Below, in pieces: positions 38,623 to 52,600 of a DNA stretch of 64,000 nt (the first letter of the stretch is position 1; each line of letters opens with the position of its first letter). A program made the position numbers and the translations under genes. The notes under the pieces are model-generated. The model did no database searches and was not told where the DNA came from. It saw nothing but the letters and a program-made list of their open reading frames with translations. Source of the DNA: Trichoplax sp. H2 (Eukaryota > Placozoa > Uniplacotomia > Trichoplacea); NCBI GenBank assembly GCA_003344405.1, contig NOWV01000061.1, positions 339,828 through 403,827 of the forward strand. The letters are read 5' to 3'.

Positions 38623-41600
38623 TATTTAACTTTCTTGAGCTAAAGTATCTTAACTAAATAATGATATCTTTCATACTATAATTATAAAAGTTTTTGGCAA
38701 TGCTGCACCATTAATAATTCAAATTTGCTAGCGCTAATCGCTAATGTTTTAATCATCTATTTGCATGGCTCAATTATTATCTTGCTGTTTCATGCATACC
38801 ATTAACGAGTCTTTGTGCAGATATTAATCAGAAGGCAAGTAAATTTTAAAATGACTATTATAATCAAAAGTAAATTTTTCAATTGATCAATCAATCAATC
38901 AATTAAAAAATAGTAGTGAATTATCAGTAAAAATGATCACATTTCCCTATACGCAGTAGATATTTGCGACGATAAGTATCTATTGAGCTACTGGAACCAA
39001 AGATAATAAATCATGTTCGTAATTCTCTATTTAAATTAAGCTAAAATTTAATTATAACTCTGTATCGAGATAAATTCAAACATTGTAGTTTGTTATAATT
39101 TTACACCCGGAGGAGTAGACGTCTCATCACATACACGTATTTCTGATAAAAACGCAATATTAAATACTATGAAGTATAGTAATCTTATTACAAATCTCAA
39201 ACGGACTTATTTATGGTTAACTACTGTACTAATTTGCTTTCGATGCTAAAGTAAGCTTAATTATGTTCTTTAATGCCTTAGTACTACTACCGCTTACCGT
39301 GTTGCTATAAAATTTATTCTGCAGTTGCCTAAAATATAGTAATTTGAAAATAAATTGCTTTACGAAACCGTATATATTTGTTCGGACTGTTATTAATTAA
39401 CATCAACTAAAGGTGCTCAAGCATTAATCTGCCTACATCATAAGTACTAATAGAATTTATTTTGTTTCGCATTGATAATATGTGGTGCAACTTCGAAATA
39501 AGCTTGAGATTAAGATCAGCATTTGTTAAAATACATTAATTTTATATATTAAAAATGAAATTTTACAAGAAATAGCAGTTCCCGTTATAATGCTTTGAGG
39601 ATACTTTATTACGACACGAAAAGTAACTTCTTAGATAAAGTTAATTAATGTCAGAATATTAGTATTATTTTCCTCGTGAAATTCCAGGAAGAATATGATA
39701 AAAATTAAAGTATAAGTTAGTCAGTTTCAACTCCTTGCAGACTTTACAAGTTTATGCTGTGTACGGAGACTATATAGCCTATCAAAAGACTACCATTCTT
39801 ATCAAAATTATCAGCTACAGTACAGGCATAATCTGTTAAATTTTAAGGAGTCTTAATGAAACCTAGGCAATAAAGCGTAATTAAATCTACTCAGTATTTC
39901 TACTGACGCCCATTTAAGAATTGATATTATGTGCATCTATTCTATGCTATGATTGAATTTCAATCTCGGAATATGTTAATATTAAGCTTTCAGAACGCAT
40001 ATGTATGATAAAATGACAATTGATTAATGTGGCGTTATTCTTTTAACTCTTTTCATTTACTGAATTTATGCTGCAGAGATACCGACCGATAAGCTCTTGA
40101 ATTCACGCAATTGGCTTAATAACCGATGTTTACTTAATCATAGTTTTACTTGAAACATACGCGTTTTCTAAGAAGGGCAAGCTATTATTTATCTGCTATT
40201 CTTTGTTACTTGCATGTAGTGTTGTATTTCTACTACAAGGAGAAGAATTAAAAGCGAAATGATATCAATTCATGATAAGCAATAATATGATAAATATAAA
40301 TGTATTATGATATCCTTGATGTAGAATTCAGTATTCTATTCCTTTCCAAATAATTACGGCTAAAAACACTATTACTTCAAAACGGCTCCTAGATTATTAA
40401 AATTGATAGGCATTGGCTGAATATGCTATGGTTGGATTGAGCGACCCTATAATGTATTATCAAACGACTATACTGAATAAGTTCGATCAGAGATGTCAAC
40501 ATATTATAAAGAAATCATATAATATTCTCCGATACCATTGCTTTTATATGCCACTGCATAGCAGTATATGCACAAAGGAATCTTTTGAATTCAAAGAACT
40601 TCTATCAAAATAAGGTAAATTATCACACTAGTTTACCTCTACTTTTGTATTGATTACATGCTATTAAAGTTTAAGTTCATTTTTATCATCGTCTAGTCGC
40701 AATTGTATTGTGTTCAATATACCATGCTCCACCCCTTGAATGCAGAATATTCTAGTTATCTAGTGAATACAAAAAGATTGAAGACGTTTTTGAAATATAT
40801 TTGCATTTGCCAGTATGGAATTTATATTAGCTCAATAGGAATTACAGGCAATTCAATCATAAGATGTTTTTTTAATTATCACATAACGGTATATTCACTT
40901 TATCTTACCAGAAAATTATATTCATTGATTTATAGGAAAGCGGATTGAATGCTACTATTTAATCAAACGTATCGTAGTTAGAATTATTAAACACATTGTT
41001 CGAGCCTCTCGGTCAGCTCTACTTATCTTCGATATTACAAATTACCATCGGTGGAATTCGATTTCGGTTGAAAATCGAACAATTTCAAAATCTGTTCGAG
41101 AATCAGGAGAGGACGATTAAACAAGGCTGCACTCCTTAAAGATTTAGCTGTCATCTTGATAGTGAGTCATGAACGATAATTTAAAGATACGAGTTCTGCC
41201 CAGTACATGTAAATATTTTGGTTCACCAAGATAATTAATTAGTTCTTGTCAAATTTATATACCGCATTTTACATCAAATTGTTATCTATCTGCTATTTAA
41301 TTCTACTTAAAGATTAAGATGAAATTTTATATCCAGTTTGCATTTTTCTCTCAACCCTAAGCCATCACACCAATCCAAACCATGATTTTTGTTCGAGTTA
41401 AGATGTTGACAATACCTATCATTTTATCCTTCCATCTCTGATGGCAAAAGTTTATTTATAGATGCGCAGTATACAATATAGGATATTTCCTATACAGCAT
41501 GATGATCAGTAATGATTTTAGAAGCTTATAGTGGTAGCTTGTAACTATAAATTTTTCTATTTATTTTTTAATCCTTTGGACAAGATCTTCTCGTCATAAA

Positions 41601-44600
41601 AGATTATTCATTGCTTAATTTTCTTTGGCAATCAGACTTTTAGACTATATGTTAGCTACAGGGCTATCGACAATAACCACTGATTACGTTGTTTCTATGC
41701 CTGTGTGTTGTTGCACTTTAGTCTATTATTGTTGACCTGTTTATGCTGTTTGGTTTTTGTTATTACCCTGTTAGTTATATTTTTGGCATTTTGGCAGGCT
41801 TATAACGGAGATTTCATATATCAAATATTTATGGAAAGGGAATGAGCCATTATAAGCTGAAATAATAAAATACTTGACGCTAGTAATCTGTAATGCAAAG
41901 TTATGAAAATACTTTATAAAAAATATAGAATTATCTAGCAATCCTGGCAATTTTTTTAATGAATTACTATTAGATAACTTAGTAGGATTCATAATCGATT
42001 ATCACTAGTAGCGTTAGATTGACCCGAATTATGTATTCCAATATAATCATATAAGCAACATAAAAATTATTTTCACACTATTAAAAGGGTTGATAAGAGA
42101 GTTAACTAGTTTTATCTGATCGAAAAAAAGGATGGAACGTCTACGTTAATAAATGCTAGTGACTTTCTCCTTAAAATTACACCAGCAACACTTCACTCAA
42201 AAAATCGTTGCTTGTAATCAGAGTTGCCGATAAATTGATCAAATTATTAAAAATAGAGGGTCATTTAGCTTAAATATTTTAAATCAATTATGATAATTCG
42301 AACGACCAACTACTTGAAATTTAATATTTCACTTCGTATACTGAAGAGTAAGATCAAGACTTTATTTTATAATTACAGTAAACTCCTTCTTCTATTATTA
42401 TACGTATTACAAAATCATCTACGTTCCAGCATTAAGCTAAATTGTCGTATATTGATTGATGGACCATAAAAGAGATAATTGTTATTGAATAATTATTGCC
42501 GCAGCCCTTATTATTATAAAGAATATTGCCGTAAACTGGTTCAGTTTAAGCCTGTTAAATAAAGCAAGATCAAATTGTAAAGAATTTTATCTGCTAACAT
42601 TTAATCAACTTTACTGTTAAATATGTACCGGTTTGATGGTCCAATTCCTGATCAGCATCTGTTAATTGACCAGGAACTGACGGTATTACTGATAAAATAA
42701 GACTTATCATTTTGAAATTGTAAATTAGACTAGATTAAATTGAAAGTATTGAATGACTGGGATTGTTTTCTAGTAAATAAGAGATGAAAGACTGATTTTC
42801 TTCGGACGATGCCTCCAGAAGATTTGTTCGAACATATTCTTTTCTTGAGTCATTCAGAAAATTTTCTGATTTTAAATTAATCTAATATAATAAATAAATA
42901 ATGATATTCGTACACTAACCGATGATGCAAACAGGATCAAATTAAAAATGAATGATCTATCTACTATCGTAGAGCTGTAGCGATAGAACAAATATAGAAA
43001 AATCATTATTTTACATATTTATTATACGGCTATTGGCTCTTTGTTCTGCAAACATTCTTAGCCTTCTCACTAAACCAAAATGTCATAACCTTAAGATAAT
43101 ATAGCCAAAATGTGGATTGCCAAATTAGAACAATAGTATTTATAACAAATGCTTAATTAGAGATTTATATTTCAAATAGACCAAACCATTTTTATTAGAA
43201 ACAAATTCAACGTGGTCGATATTATGAATTAATAAAATGAAATTGGTTAAAACTAGGATAAACTATGATTAATTACCACCTATTCATGCAATTTTATTTC
43301 AATTTTGTTTAAATGAAGCACTTAAAATAACATTTTTATACATATAAATACGTCATATACTCGTATGCCCTTACCATTAACTATATCAAGTCATTTCTAC
43401 AATAATATTCACTTATAGCAGTTGTTACTCCTGTTCAAAACATTGTACCTTACGCTTCTATTCTGAGTTTTCGTGTTATATCGACTATCAGACTTGTAAT
43501 TATTACGATATTTAGACATGATTGCAATTTATCAGAATATTCCATTAAATTATCCGATCTTCATATTATTCAAAGTGCCAAATAATCTACACTTTATATC
43601 AATATACTGGTATAGCTATGTTTTGATTATGATCGATGTTAACTTAAAATTGATGTCGGTAATTCTACAGTAGCTATCATACTATATAAGATGCTTTTGC
43701 CATTTTAAATTTTAGCCAAATACGCGTATACTCACATTAGTTTGTAATCATAGATCTAGTATAGACGCAGTCGCTCGCTTACCTTAATATACCTGAAAAT
43801 CGTTAATCTTAATTTCAGATAAAATCAGGTTCAAACATTTCCATGGCAATTATTTAAATCTTTTCCATCCTATAACTAACTGATGATTCATTCTCTAAAC
43901 TTAAATATAGTCTATTGTAATACTGCCTATTCCTTCGACTGACAGGTATCAAACTGTGTCGCTAGTGCTGATAAGTTTGATACTGGCCAAATAGAATTAA
44001 AATTGTTCATTATAAAGTTTCGAATTATAATGTCAACTGATTCTTTTTCCTTTGGATTTTTAACTATTTTTAATAATGAATGCTGAATTAGGAATCTAAT
44101 TTTACTTATAAAATCTCTACTATAATGCTTCAAATCTTATCATTAAGTTAAGAAATAAGCAAGTGCAAAATAACTATCATTGGAATGACACAGTCATCAT
44201 CTATCTATTTTCGATTGATATTCAATTCTGCCTGATTAAGTAAACTAGGACTGAAACAATTGCTCATCGTACCATATTAGAAATGTGTATTATTCTAAAC
44301 GAATTTTTATTATTTGTTCCTTGGGGAAATGAAAATGCTATAACAGATCGTTTATCCTAGGAATTTGCTCAATAATTTTAACTGTTCTTTATAAAATGAG
44401 TAGAAACTGTCTCACACTAGCTATATCATTAATAGCATTTAAAACCGGTTATTACCTTACAGTCCGATAAAACAGAAAAATTTAACACTGTAACTCTACA
44501 TTTAATTACACAATCTAGGAAATTGCTTTGAATCTTATACAATTATTCGCCAACCGATAGTAAAGATTAACAGCAATCATTTAGTAACTTCATTTACTGA

Positions 44601-47600
44601 CTTTCCAATGAGTTGCTGCACTGGTTGTCCTTTGCAATCCATTTTGCAATACAGTATTTATTCTCACCAACAAAAATTTTATAATTAAAATTACCATAAA
44701 TTAAGCTGTAAGTTGTGCTATTAATAATAGCGAACTTATACATTTTATATTATAATACTGTTGACTATGTGTTGAGTAGTAAAATTACAAAAATTTATAT
44801 CATGAACTGTATAATTCATTATCTTTAAATTATCAAAATTTGGATGTTACCAAATCCTTTATTAATTTTAGTTCAATAGTTTAGGATATAGAGGAATACA
44901 ATCTTTAATTTCCTATATTGAAATTAGAATAGTTGATATAAGCGTAGATGATATGATTAGAGAGAATACTATTATTAGAGAAAATCTTAATATTAATGTT
45001 AGATGATCAAGTTTATGCTATTTACCGTCATAAAAATTAATTTTAGATAAAAGAAAGAAGTAATACTTGGTATCTTCTGTAAAGTAAATAAGCTAAAATC
45101 GTTTCATTGAGTCTCTTATTTCATTATCTGAAGGATCAAAGAATACGTAATTGATCGTATTGAACAAGTAGAGATTACAGATAAAAGTATGATATTTGAA
45201 GTATCATATCATTAATTAAAGAATACCGTTAGGCAATGAATCCAATTTATCAGTCTTTATTGGAATATCTGTAGTTAATGATTTCTTTTGAGTGCCAAAC
45301 GGAGATATATTGAGCTTTTAAGAGAGAATCTTACCATTAGAGCCTGAACAATATTTATCTAATTTTTTTAGATTACAATTAAAAACCTTTACAAGCTTGA
45401 CGTAATATAAATTCTTAGTATAGAATAGAATTAAGGGAATTTTTTATGAATGGTTATTCACTTCTGCAATTTAAAACTCGCATCAAAGCAAGTTTAAGAC
45501 TTAAATTTTCATAAACTAAGACTATTCTATATAGGCATATTTAGTATCTAGCTCTCACTCACATGTAACATACATTGTAATAAGACTAGAGTTTAGTATC
45601 TGGTCAATATCTTCAATAAATAGTTAAATCTTAATCTAATTATAGCGGTAATTGCACTAGTACTTATTAGATATACACGTCGCAGATCAAAAGCTAATAC
45701 TTAATTGAAAGGATTCATGAGCAATGTTACCGGTTCGAAATAATTATTTATTACAAACCAGCTTCATAATAATGGTCAATAACAAATCTTTAAGTTTCTT
45801 AAGTCTCTGCGATATAATATCCCTTAACTCTTTACAGCAATTTAGACCCCTTTGGTTTTACGTTATAGGAAAAGAGAATTAATTATATTCAACAATCTAT
45901 CGTGTTTATATACTCTTCGGCAGCGACTAACATTAATGAATTATCTTGATATCCTACCGTAATGGTTAATTCTCACTTTGTAGTAAAATTAATGCAACAA
46001 TGTTTATAGTCATAGACATCCACCGACTAATTCTAAGTGACTGGACTACAATAAGAATGTTAAATTCACTAAATTTAGCAATCCGTTTTTGACTGTGGTT
46101 CGAACCGTTACAGCAGTTTGTCTTAGTTACATTAGGAGTACAGAAATAAAATCCACTAATTTCTGAAGGAAGAAAAGCTGCTAAATATCCGTTATGAACT
46201 GCAAATTGTGACTATTTTAATCCGTCCATTTTTGAGAATAAGCTCAGACATAAATATACAATATATTAGCAACTAAAGATGTAGTATAAGCGTGTAAATG
46301 AGATTCTTCTTCACGTTGCAGATTTTTCTTATATGATATCAGCTTTAAGACTTACATTTAGGATTTTAAATTGGTCCAATTTATCTCTATTCATAATCGA
46401 TAGACATGGTCATTAGCTTTAGCTATTCACATGCGTTAGTAATTCAATTGCTCGGAGGATCAAAAAGAGACTATTTAGCTTTTCATTTTTTCCTTAGTGT
46501 AAGAAAATATTTGTTATTGTGTTAGTGCTGTTTACTTCGTCAGAATTCGGACTCTAATGAATTATACTAAGCTTCTCTGGGGGTACCTAGCAACGGAATG
46601 AAATGAGGATGCATTTCTAAAAAATATTTTACCCTAAAGCTATTATCCCTACTGGTATACTGCTTTAAAATAAAAGAATAGTTTTTTTAATATGACGCTT
46701 ATAAATAGAAGATATTTTTCGGTTTATCAAGAATTGGAATATATTCTAGCATTATAATTGAATACACTAATAATATGATAGAAGAAATACTTAACAATCA
46801 AGTCTGCATTTTTGTTTCTGCCTTTAGACATTGCTTATTTTGTTCCTTACTTGAAGTGCATATTACCTATTATACCAAATGTGCTATATCTGAAAGCTAG
46901 ACCCATAACAGGGCTGTAATTATTTCTATAAGGTTTTCTTATTATATATGACAGCTATTGCCTGAATGTTAATATAGTAAGTACACTATTATAAGAATTA
47001 GTTCATACTTAGTAGAATGTTAATGACTATTGGCTAAATCGATCATCATTTTTAATTTCCTCGAGTGTCCTGGTAATTCATGATAGTCAAAATAATTCGT
47101 ACTCCACTATGAATCTTACTGTTTGAGATTATTTAATACCTATATTCTTTTTGTATAATATCCATTTTTTGATTTATTACCACCCTACCTGTCAGCAGAA
47201 CCAATAGCAACACGATATTCGATAAAAACTTTAATTTGGATTGAAATACTCAGGCAAATTTTTATGCAATTTTGCGTTTATTTAATAATTTTCGTCTTTC
47301 AACGAAGGGTTGTTTTAACGAAGTCCTTATATATAAATGATCTATAGGATAGCGATATTTTCTATTAAATTGTAAAAACGAAATTAATATTGATTAATAA
47401 CAGCTTATCTTCAGGTCCTCTGAACACTTACTATTCTAGTAGAATAAGCACATTGAGTGCCTTTCCTCACTCGATACTGTCTAAATCCAAGAGAAATATT
47501 TGAATCCGTCATTGACTGCTTCATATGGCCTCATTTCTCCTATCGTTCCTTATTACTATACTTAGAACTTATGTCTAAGAATTACTATCCGCTGTAACTA

Positions 47601-47719
47601 ATTTTTAAATTGAAGCATTATTGGAAGGCTTCTCCATTTAGATCATTTGCATACATCATTTAATATTATTCCAAATGTTATTCAGCCATAAGTAAAGGCA
47701 CATTTTGTCATGAGATTAG
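38623..47719. other. 9-kb stretch without a supported gene
   Basis: Open frames at 40413-40613, 40703-40948, 41771-41992 and 43927-44133 are 66-81 codons, mostly without an ATG start, and show no domain or splice context. I found no additional LTR or receptor fragment here, but AT-rich single exons could escape reading by eye. Confidence 0.35.
38885..38904. repeat. ATCA microsatellite
   Basis: About four copies of the tetranucleotide ATCA/ATTG in a row, within non-coding DNA. Confidence 0.85.
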
Positions 47720-47724
47720 ATTAG

Positions 47725-48141
47725 TGTAAGACAGTATAATATTATATTCTAAGTTGATGATATATTTAGTAATGTCTACCGTAGGTGTTGTGTTCAACAT
47801 GTGATAGATATTCTCGTTAGAGGCTTCAGTATTAAATATAGCTAGCTTAGTAACTGTAATCCTTTTGAAGAGGAGCGCTACAGTGCTCACACTAGAGCTT
47901 CACATGAAAGGTGTAAACTATCCTGTATATGAGATGCTAATACTGAAGTGTGTAGTAAGTAAGGTGCTAAGACTGTAAACGCGGAAAAGTATATAAGCGA
48001 GTAGTTTAGTATAGTAAAGATAGTTCTTTCTCGTTAGAGGTCCTCAGCTAATCGATTACGTAGTATCTTCGTAAACGAGGTTTTGTTCAATAAATCTTAA
48101 TTTTCTAAAGTTTTGAAGATTCTTGATCTATCAACCTCACA
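47725..48141 (+). mobile_element. Solo LTR, family 1, copy C, 417 bp, upstream of GPCR copy 3
   Basis: Starts TGTAAGACAGTA and ends CAACCTCACA, with target repeat ATTAG at 47720-47724 and 48142-48146. TATATAA is at 47990-47996 and AATAAA at 48089-48094. It is 347 bp upstream of the receptor at 48488 in the same orientation. Its target repeat differs from those of copies A and B, so the three are independent insertions and were not duplicated together with the receptor genes. Confidence 0.95.
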
Positions 48142-48158
48142 ATTAGCCAGTTGTTCCT

Positions 48159-48246
48159 GAGATTGGCCGGGTATTTCCGGGAATGACCAGGCAATCCCGG
48201 GATTGACCGAAATTGCTGGCTATTATCGGGATTGACCATAACATAT
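48159..48246. repeat. GC-rich array of a GGGATTGACC-type decamer
   Basis: Related decamers stand at 48159 (GAGATTGGCC), 48179 (GGGAATGACC), 48199 (GGGATTGACC) and 48228 (GGGATTGACC), spaced 20, 20 and 29 bp. Between them are complementary-looking TTTCC, AATCCC and TTGCTGG stretches, so the block could fold. A short relative occurs at 19622-19657. It lies between LTR copy C and the receptor gene. Confidence 0.6.
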
Positions 48247-48487
48247 GCATAACTCACGATTACATTATCGTACTATACTATATTAAACCACTATACGTAA
48301 ATTACACATTTTAACATTTCCTACTGTATAAGTATAGCATCGATATAACTTAAATCATTTTATATTGTAGGATTTTTATATGTATTCTGAAAGAACTCCG
48401 CAGTGAATGATTGAATTCAGAAATAGGATCCAACAAGCCATAGAATATTTGTTGGTTCTGCTGATAGATTGATAAGAATATTGAGAT

Positions 48488-49648
48488 ATGTTGAATTACT
48501 CCAATACAACTTTACCACCGGCATGGAACCAATATCGAAATTTATTGTCTCCTCAAAATTTAACTACACTAGAAGTTACTTTTATTGTAATTTATGCTAT
48601 CTTAGGCTTCTTTGGGTTAATCAATAACGCCGCAATTATTTTAATTGTTACGTTTGGGAAGCATTTACGCTCACCCAACAATTTTTTAGTAGTAAATCTA
48701 GCTGTAGCTGGCTTAATCATGTCTATTTTCCATGTGCCTTGGCTAATTATAACTCAATTTATAGCTAATAATATCTGGATATTTGGGCCAGTTATGTGTA
48801 AATTATATTACACTGTTACGCTTTTATCTATTCATTTAATTTCATTTACTCAAGTAGCTATATGTATCAGTCGCTATCAAGGCTTAAATTTGATTTTTAA
48901 ATTTCAATTAAAATTAACCAAAAAGAAAGTCATTATAGTTATCACCACGATATGGATTGCTGCATTGTTAATGTGCTTACCATATTTAATTTATTTAACT
49001 GTTATCCGCTCGCCACACACCAATCAAACGCATTGTATGCTGTCTCTTCCTTTTACACCCTATGATTTTTATATTCAAGGACAATTTGTTAGTTTCCCTT
49101 ATTTTATGTATGCTATTTGTTATTTAATTGTGGCTTATATCATACCATTTTGTACAATGGCAGTCTTGTATAGTTTAATAATTCGTTCTCTGTGTAAGAA
49201 GAGATTTAATAATTTTCATACTAGCCTGGAAGAGCGTTTAAAGAAGCAAGTGCTATCTGGTGTAACTGTTAGCCGTAATCAAAAACAGCGGATCATCAAA
49301 GTATTTCTTACCTCAGTTGTTGTATTTTTCATTTCCAATCTTCCGTCAGCTACGTCATTATTTTTGTTTATTGTTCATTCTATTAGACGAGAAATTTTTA
49401 TCAGTATGAGACACTATTTAGCAACAGCTCAGATATTTGGTATAGTATCTAATGCAATAATCTATGGCTACTTTAATACCGGTATTCGTCGACGATCGTC
49501 CAAGTTACTTCGCCGCTTATCAGTACCTGGTTTAAAATTGGATCGCATTGAGGAAATAAATGGGCAGAGCAATCCTAAACTCTCAATTGATCAAGGCCTT
49601 GCTTATATAAAGAAAGATGCAACTAGAGAGTTTATTATTGCAAGTTAG
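48488..49648 (+). CDS. Orphan rhodopsin-family (class A) GPCR, intronless, copy 3
   Basis: A 386-residue single-exon receptor with seven membrane segments. The N-terminus carries NYS (3-5), NTT (6-8) and NLT (24-26) glycosylation sites. Landmarks: Asn47 (1.50), Cys104 with Cys183, SRY 128-130 in place of DRY, Trp156 (4.50), Pro220 (5.50), SNLP 283-286 and NAIIY 322-326. Gly75 replaces Asp 2.50, Asn284 replaces Trp 6.48 and Ala323 replaces Pro 7.50, as in the other copies. The loop before TM5 has the family form DFYIQGQFVSF. The C-terminal tail starts with a basic helix-8-like segment (NTGIRRRSSK). Upstream, an LTR and a GC-rich repeat lie within 350 bp of the start. Confidence 0.93.
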   Translation: MLNYSNTTLPPAWNQYRNLLSPQNLTTLEVTFIVIYAILGFFGLINNAAIILIVTFGKHLRSPNNFLVVNLAVAGLIMSIFHVPWLIITQFIANNIWIFGPVMCKLYYTVTLLSIHLISFTQVAICISRYQGLNLIFKFQLKLTKKKVIIVITTIWIAALLMCLPYLIYLTVIRSPHTNQTHCMLSLPFTPYDFYIQGQFVSFPYFMYAICYLIVAYIIPFCTMAVLYSLIIRSLCKKRFNNFHTSLEERLKKQVLSGVTVSRNQKQRIIKVFLTSVVVFFISNLPSATSLFLFIVHSIRREIFISMRHYLATAQIFGIVSNAIIYGYFNTGIRRRSSKLLRRLSVPGLKLDRIEEINGQSNPKLSIDQGLAYIKKDATREFIIAS

Positions 49649-52600
49649 TTTACTTTAGTGTTGTGTGACCTTTCGTTTCAATGAAAGTTGTATGATACAC
49701 TTAGTTTTGGTTCAGTATAGTCAGATTCAATAAGCTTCGATAATGTTTATGATTTCTATTCTTTATTTATTATTTTCGCTGATAAAATTACTAAGTCACT
49801 ATTAGCTTTGGAATATATTAAGATTTGCTTAATTAAATAGATCATGGTTAGCATAATGATATATGTCTTTATTATTATCATTTTTAATATTTAATTACTT
49901 GCGGTTGGGTTAAGAAGCGTAAAGTAAGGCAATCTTTACGTAGTATCAATACATCTATGGAATTGATTGGTGTGTTTCAGCTACTACTATACAACCAGTA
50001 ATAAACTATATCCAGCAATATGAATATTAAATAAGCATTGATATGGGTTACGTCTGATCACTATAAATCAAGCTTAGCAATGACAAGCTGCACTTTTACT
50101 ATAGCAATCGTAATTTTAAATCTGTTTGGATGTAAGCTATGCTACAAGATCGATTTGTGCTGATAGCAGGTATTACGCAATGCAAAATAGCTGATACAAT
50201 GAAGGAACAGCAACAAATTTAAATTTTGCTAGCAAATGATGATGGTCAAAATTTGTTCAATTTTTTGTTTATTATTATGGTAATCTGTGCATAATAAGAG
50301 AACATAGAGTTTAGTTTAAATTATGTGTGACCTGACATGAAGGTACGTGTACTTGTATAATAAAATCAATCTGTGTGACAGCGTCCGTATTTTAGATAAT
50401 TACTCAATAAGCCTTTAATCTAGATGATTAACCTACTTATTTATTTTTAAACGTTAACTCCATAGATTATGCCGGTTCATTCAATGTATAAAGTTATCTT
50501 AACGATCATTTACATTAGTCTCTTATTTTTAGTCATTTTTAAATATCCCCAACAATTAATTAGCGGACGGTTTGTAGACTAGTTTATACTGTAGTATTAC
50601 TCCTACATCTGATTGTGCTCTAAAACTGACAATTGCAGTCTACCTTATATTATATTATAAGCAGTTTTATAAAAATTTATCACGATTTAAAATATATTTC
50701 GATATCCAAATAGCACTGTATTAAAGTCTTGATAGGAGTAAAATCTTGTACTGGAGTATTTATTCACGAATTCTCTAAGCGCAAATATTACATAGGAATG
50801 AAGCAATTCTAAATAGATCTAAAAATTTCGAGTATTAGATATGCACTATCCATAAATTAAACATCCCAATCCCCGTTAGTCTACGCATGATGTATTAAAG
50901 TCAATGTCTATCCATCTGTTTAAAATGCTTTCAATTTCTTAACGGTAGTATCACATCTGATTGAGTCTTGCCGATAGCCTGAATTTTAAATTTAAATGAC
51001 ATTGATACTTATTAATATATCTAAACGAATACCTTTTGGCGATAAGCCGAGATTGCTACCGCAAATAAATGAGATTTATTGCCTAAAGTTCACTATTCTA
51101 CTAACATATACTACTCTATACTCGAACTTGGCGTTATGAAATCAGCTGCCGCCTAATAAGTCTAACAAGAACCGCAAGAAGTTACTCAACTGTTTAATTT
51201 TGTTAATAATATCTATTTTTTTTTCTATAAAATAATTTGATAATATACTTCAGTTAACGCACTTCTTCGAGACAAGATAGTGGAAAATGATGATTTTTGC
51301 TTTATTATCCCATACACCAATTAATACAAATTAATGTATTGATTATATTTATTAATTATAATTATTTAGAATTTTTGTCGACTTTAAATTCTATTATTCT
51401 AATATTTAGTAAGCTTTCTAATAAATCTATGTCAACATTTCATTCGTTAACGTAGGAATGGGGGACGTGAATGGAAGCAAATCTTTATATAATATAATAG
51501 CAAACGGAAACTAAGCCAACGCAAAATGTACATAGAATAAACTGTAGTACTATCAGATGTGTAATCAACCTATGGACCATTTTACTGATTGGCTAGCATC
51601 AAACTGATATTCCAGTTGAAATGATTGTTTACGAATCAAATGCATCAAAAAACTTTTATTACATTGAATACTTAGTATCCCTTAATTTGATAAGATTTCA
51701 TCTTACAATATCTAGTATTATTCAGTATGGTATTTGAATCAAATGAAATACTGTTGCAACACGTTCTGTTTGATTTTATAATATAACTGAATTGAATAAA
51801 CAGATGCTTTTGATCAATACTGTCTGCAATTTCTATTTCGATATCAAGTTATCACAAGGAATTCTATCACAGATTTTAAGTTTCCTATTCGGTATCATAA
51901 ATTGTGGTAGCAGGTGAAAATTGAATACATTTTACATGCATCGTATATTGCAATCACTTTACAAAATTCACAGCGTTAGAATTGTATTTATTTTATCACT
52001 TTAATGATCTTTACTATGAATTTATACGGAAAATTTTATATATTAGAATTTACAAATTAAATTATCATTTTTGACCTTCATTTTTAGATGTAGGGCGTAA
52101 AAGGTAAATTACTATCATTAATCCATACAGACCAAGAATGAAGATGGGATTCAAGAAATGTAGTCACACCAGAATTACTATGACGTAATTCTGGTGTATA
52201 GGCAATACATGGATGAAATAAATTTTCATGAGTAAAAGCAATTTCAAGATGTTATTGTGATGCAGCAATACATAATAATAAGTTTTCAGATCATCTTTAT
52301 TCCTAAATACAGGACATTTGAGCACAAACAAAATAAAAACTTAAATTGAAGTTGTTATTGTAAAATAATAATGTAAGCAATGCGAACTGTTAGAATTACT
52401 ATTTTGATCTGAACTTTAACTTAAAATTCACTACAATCTCTTTGAAAATAAATAAAAATTGGCGATTAATGAAATTAACTTCACAGCTTCAGTTGTTCTT
52501 TTAGCTGGATGACCAGTATAATTGAGAAATCTCTCACTGGTGCAAAATTTAACTAATTCAGTTACTGTCTCACTCGTTCTTAAATATTTTAGTTAATACC

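Noticed and set aside
40703-40948. 81-codon frame containing SIGITGNSII, reminiscent of a GPCR TM1
   Set aside because: No other receptor segment follows, the frame lacks an ATG, and the match is too short.
47708-47890. 60-codon minus-strand frame
   Set aside because: It lies inside and antisense to solo LTR copy C.
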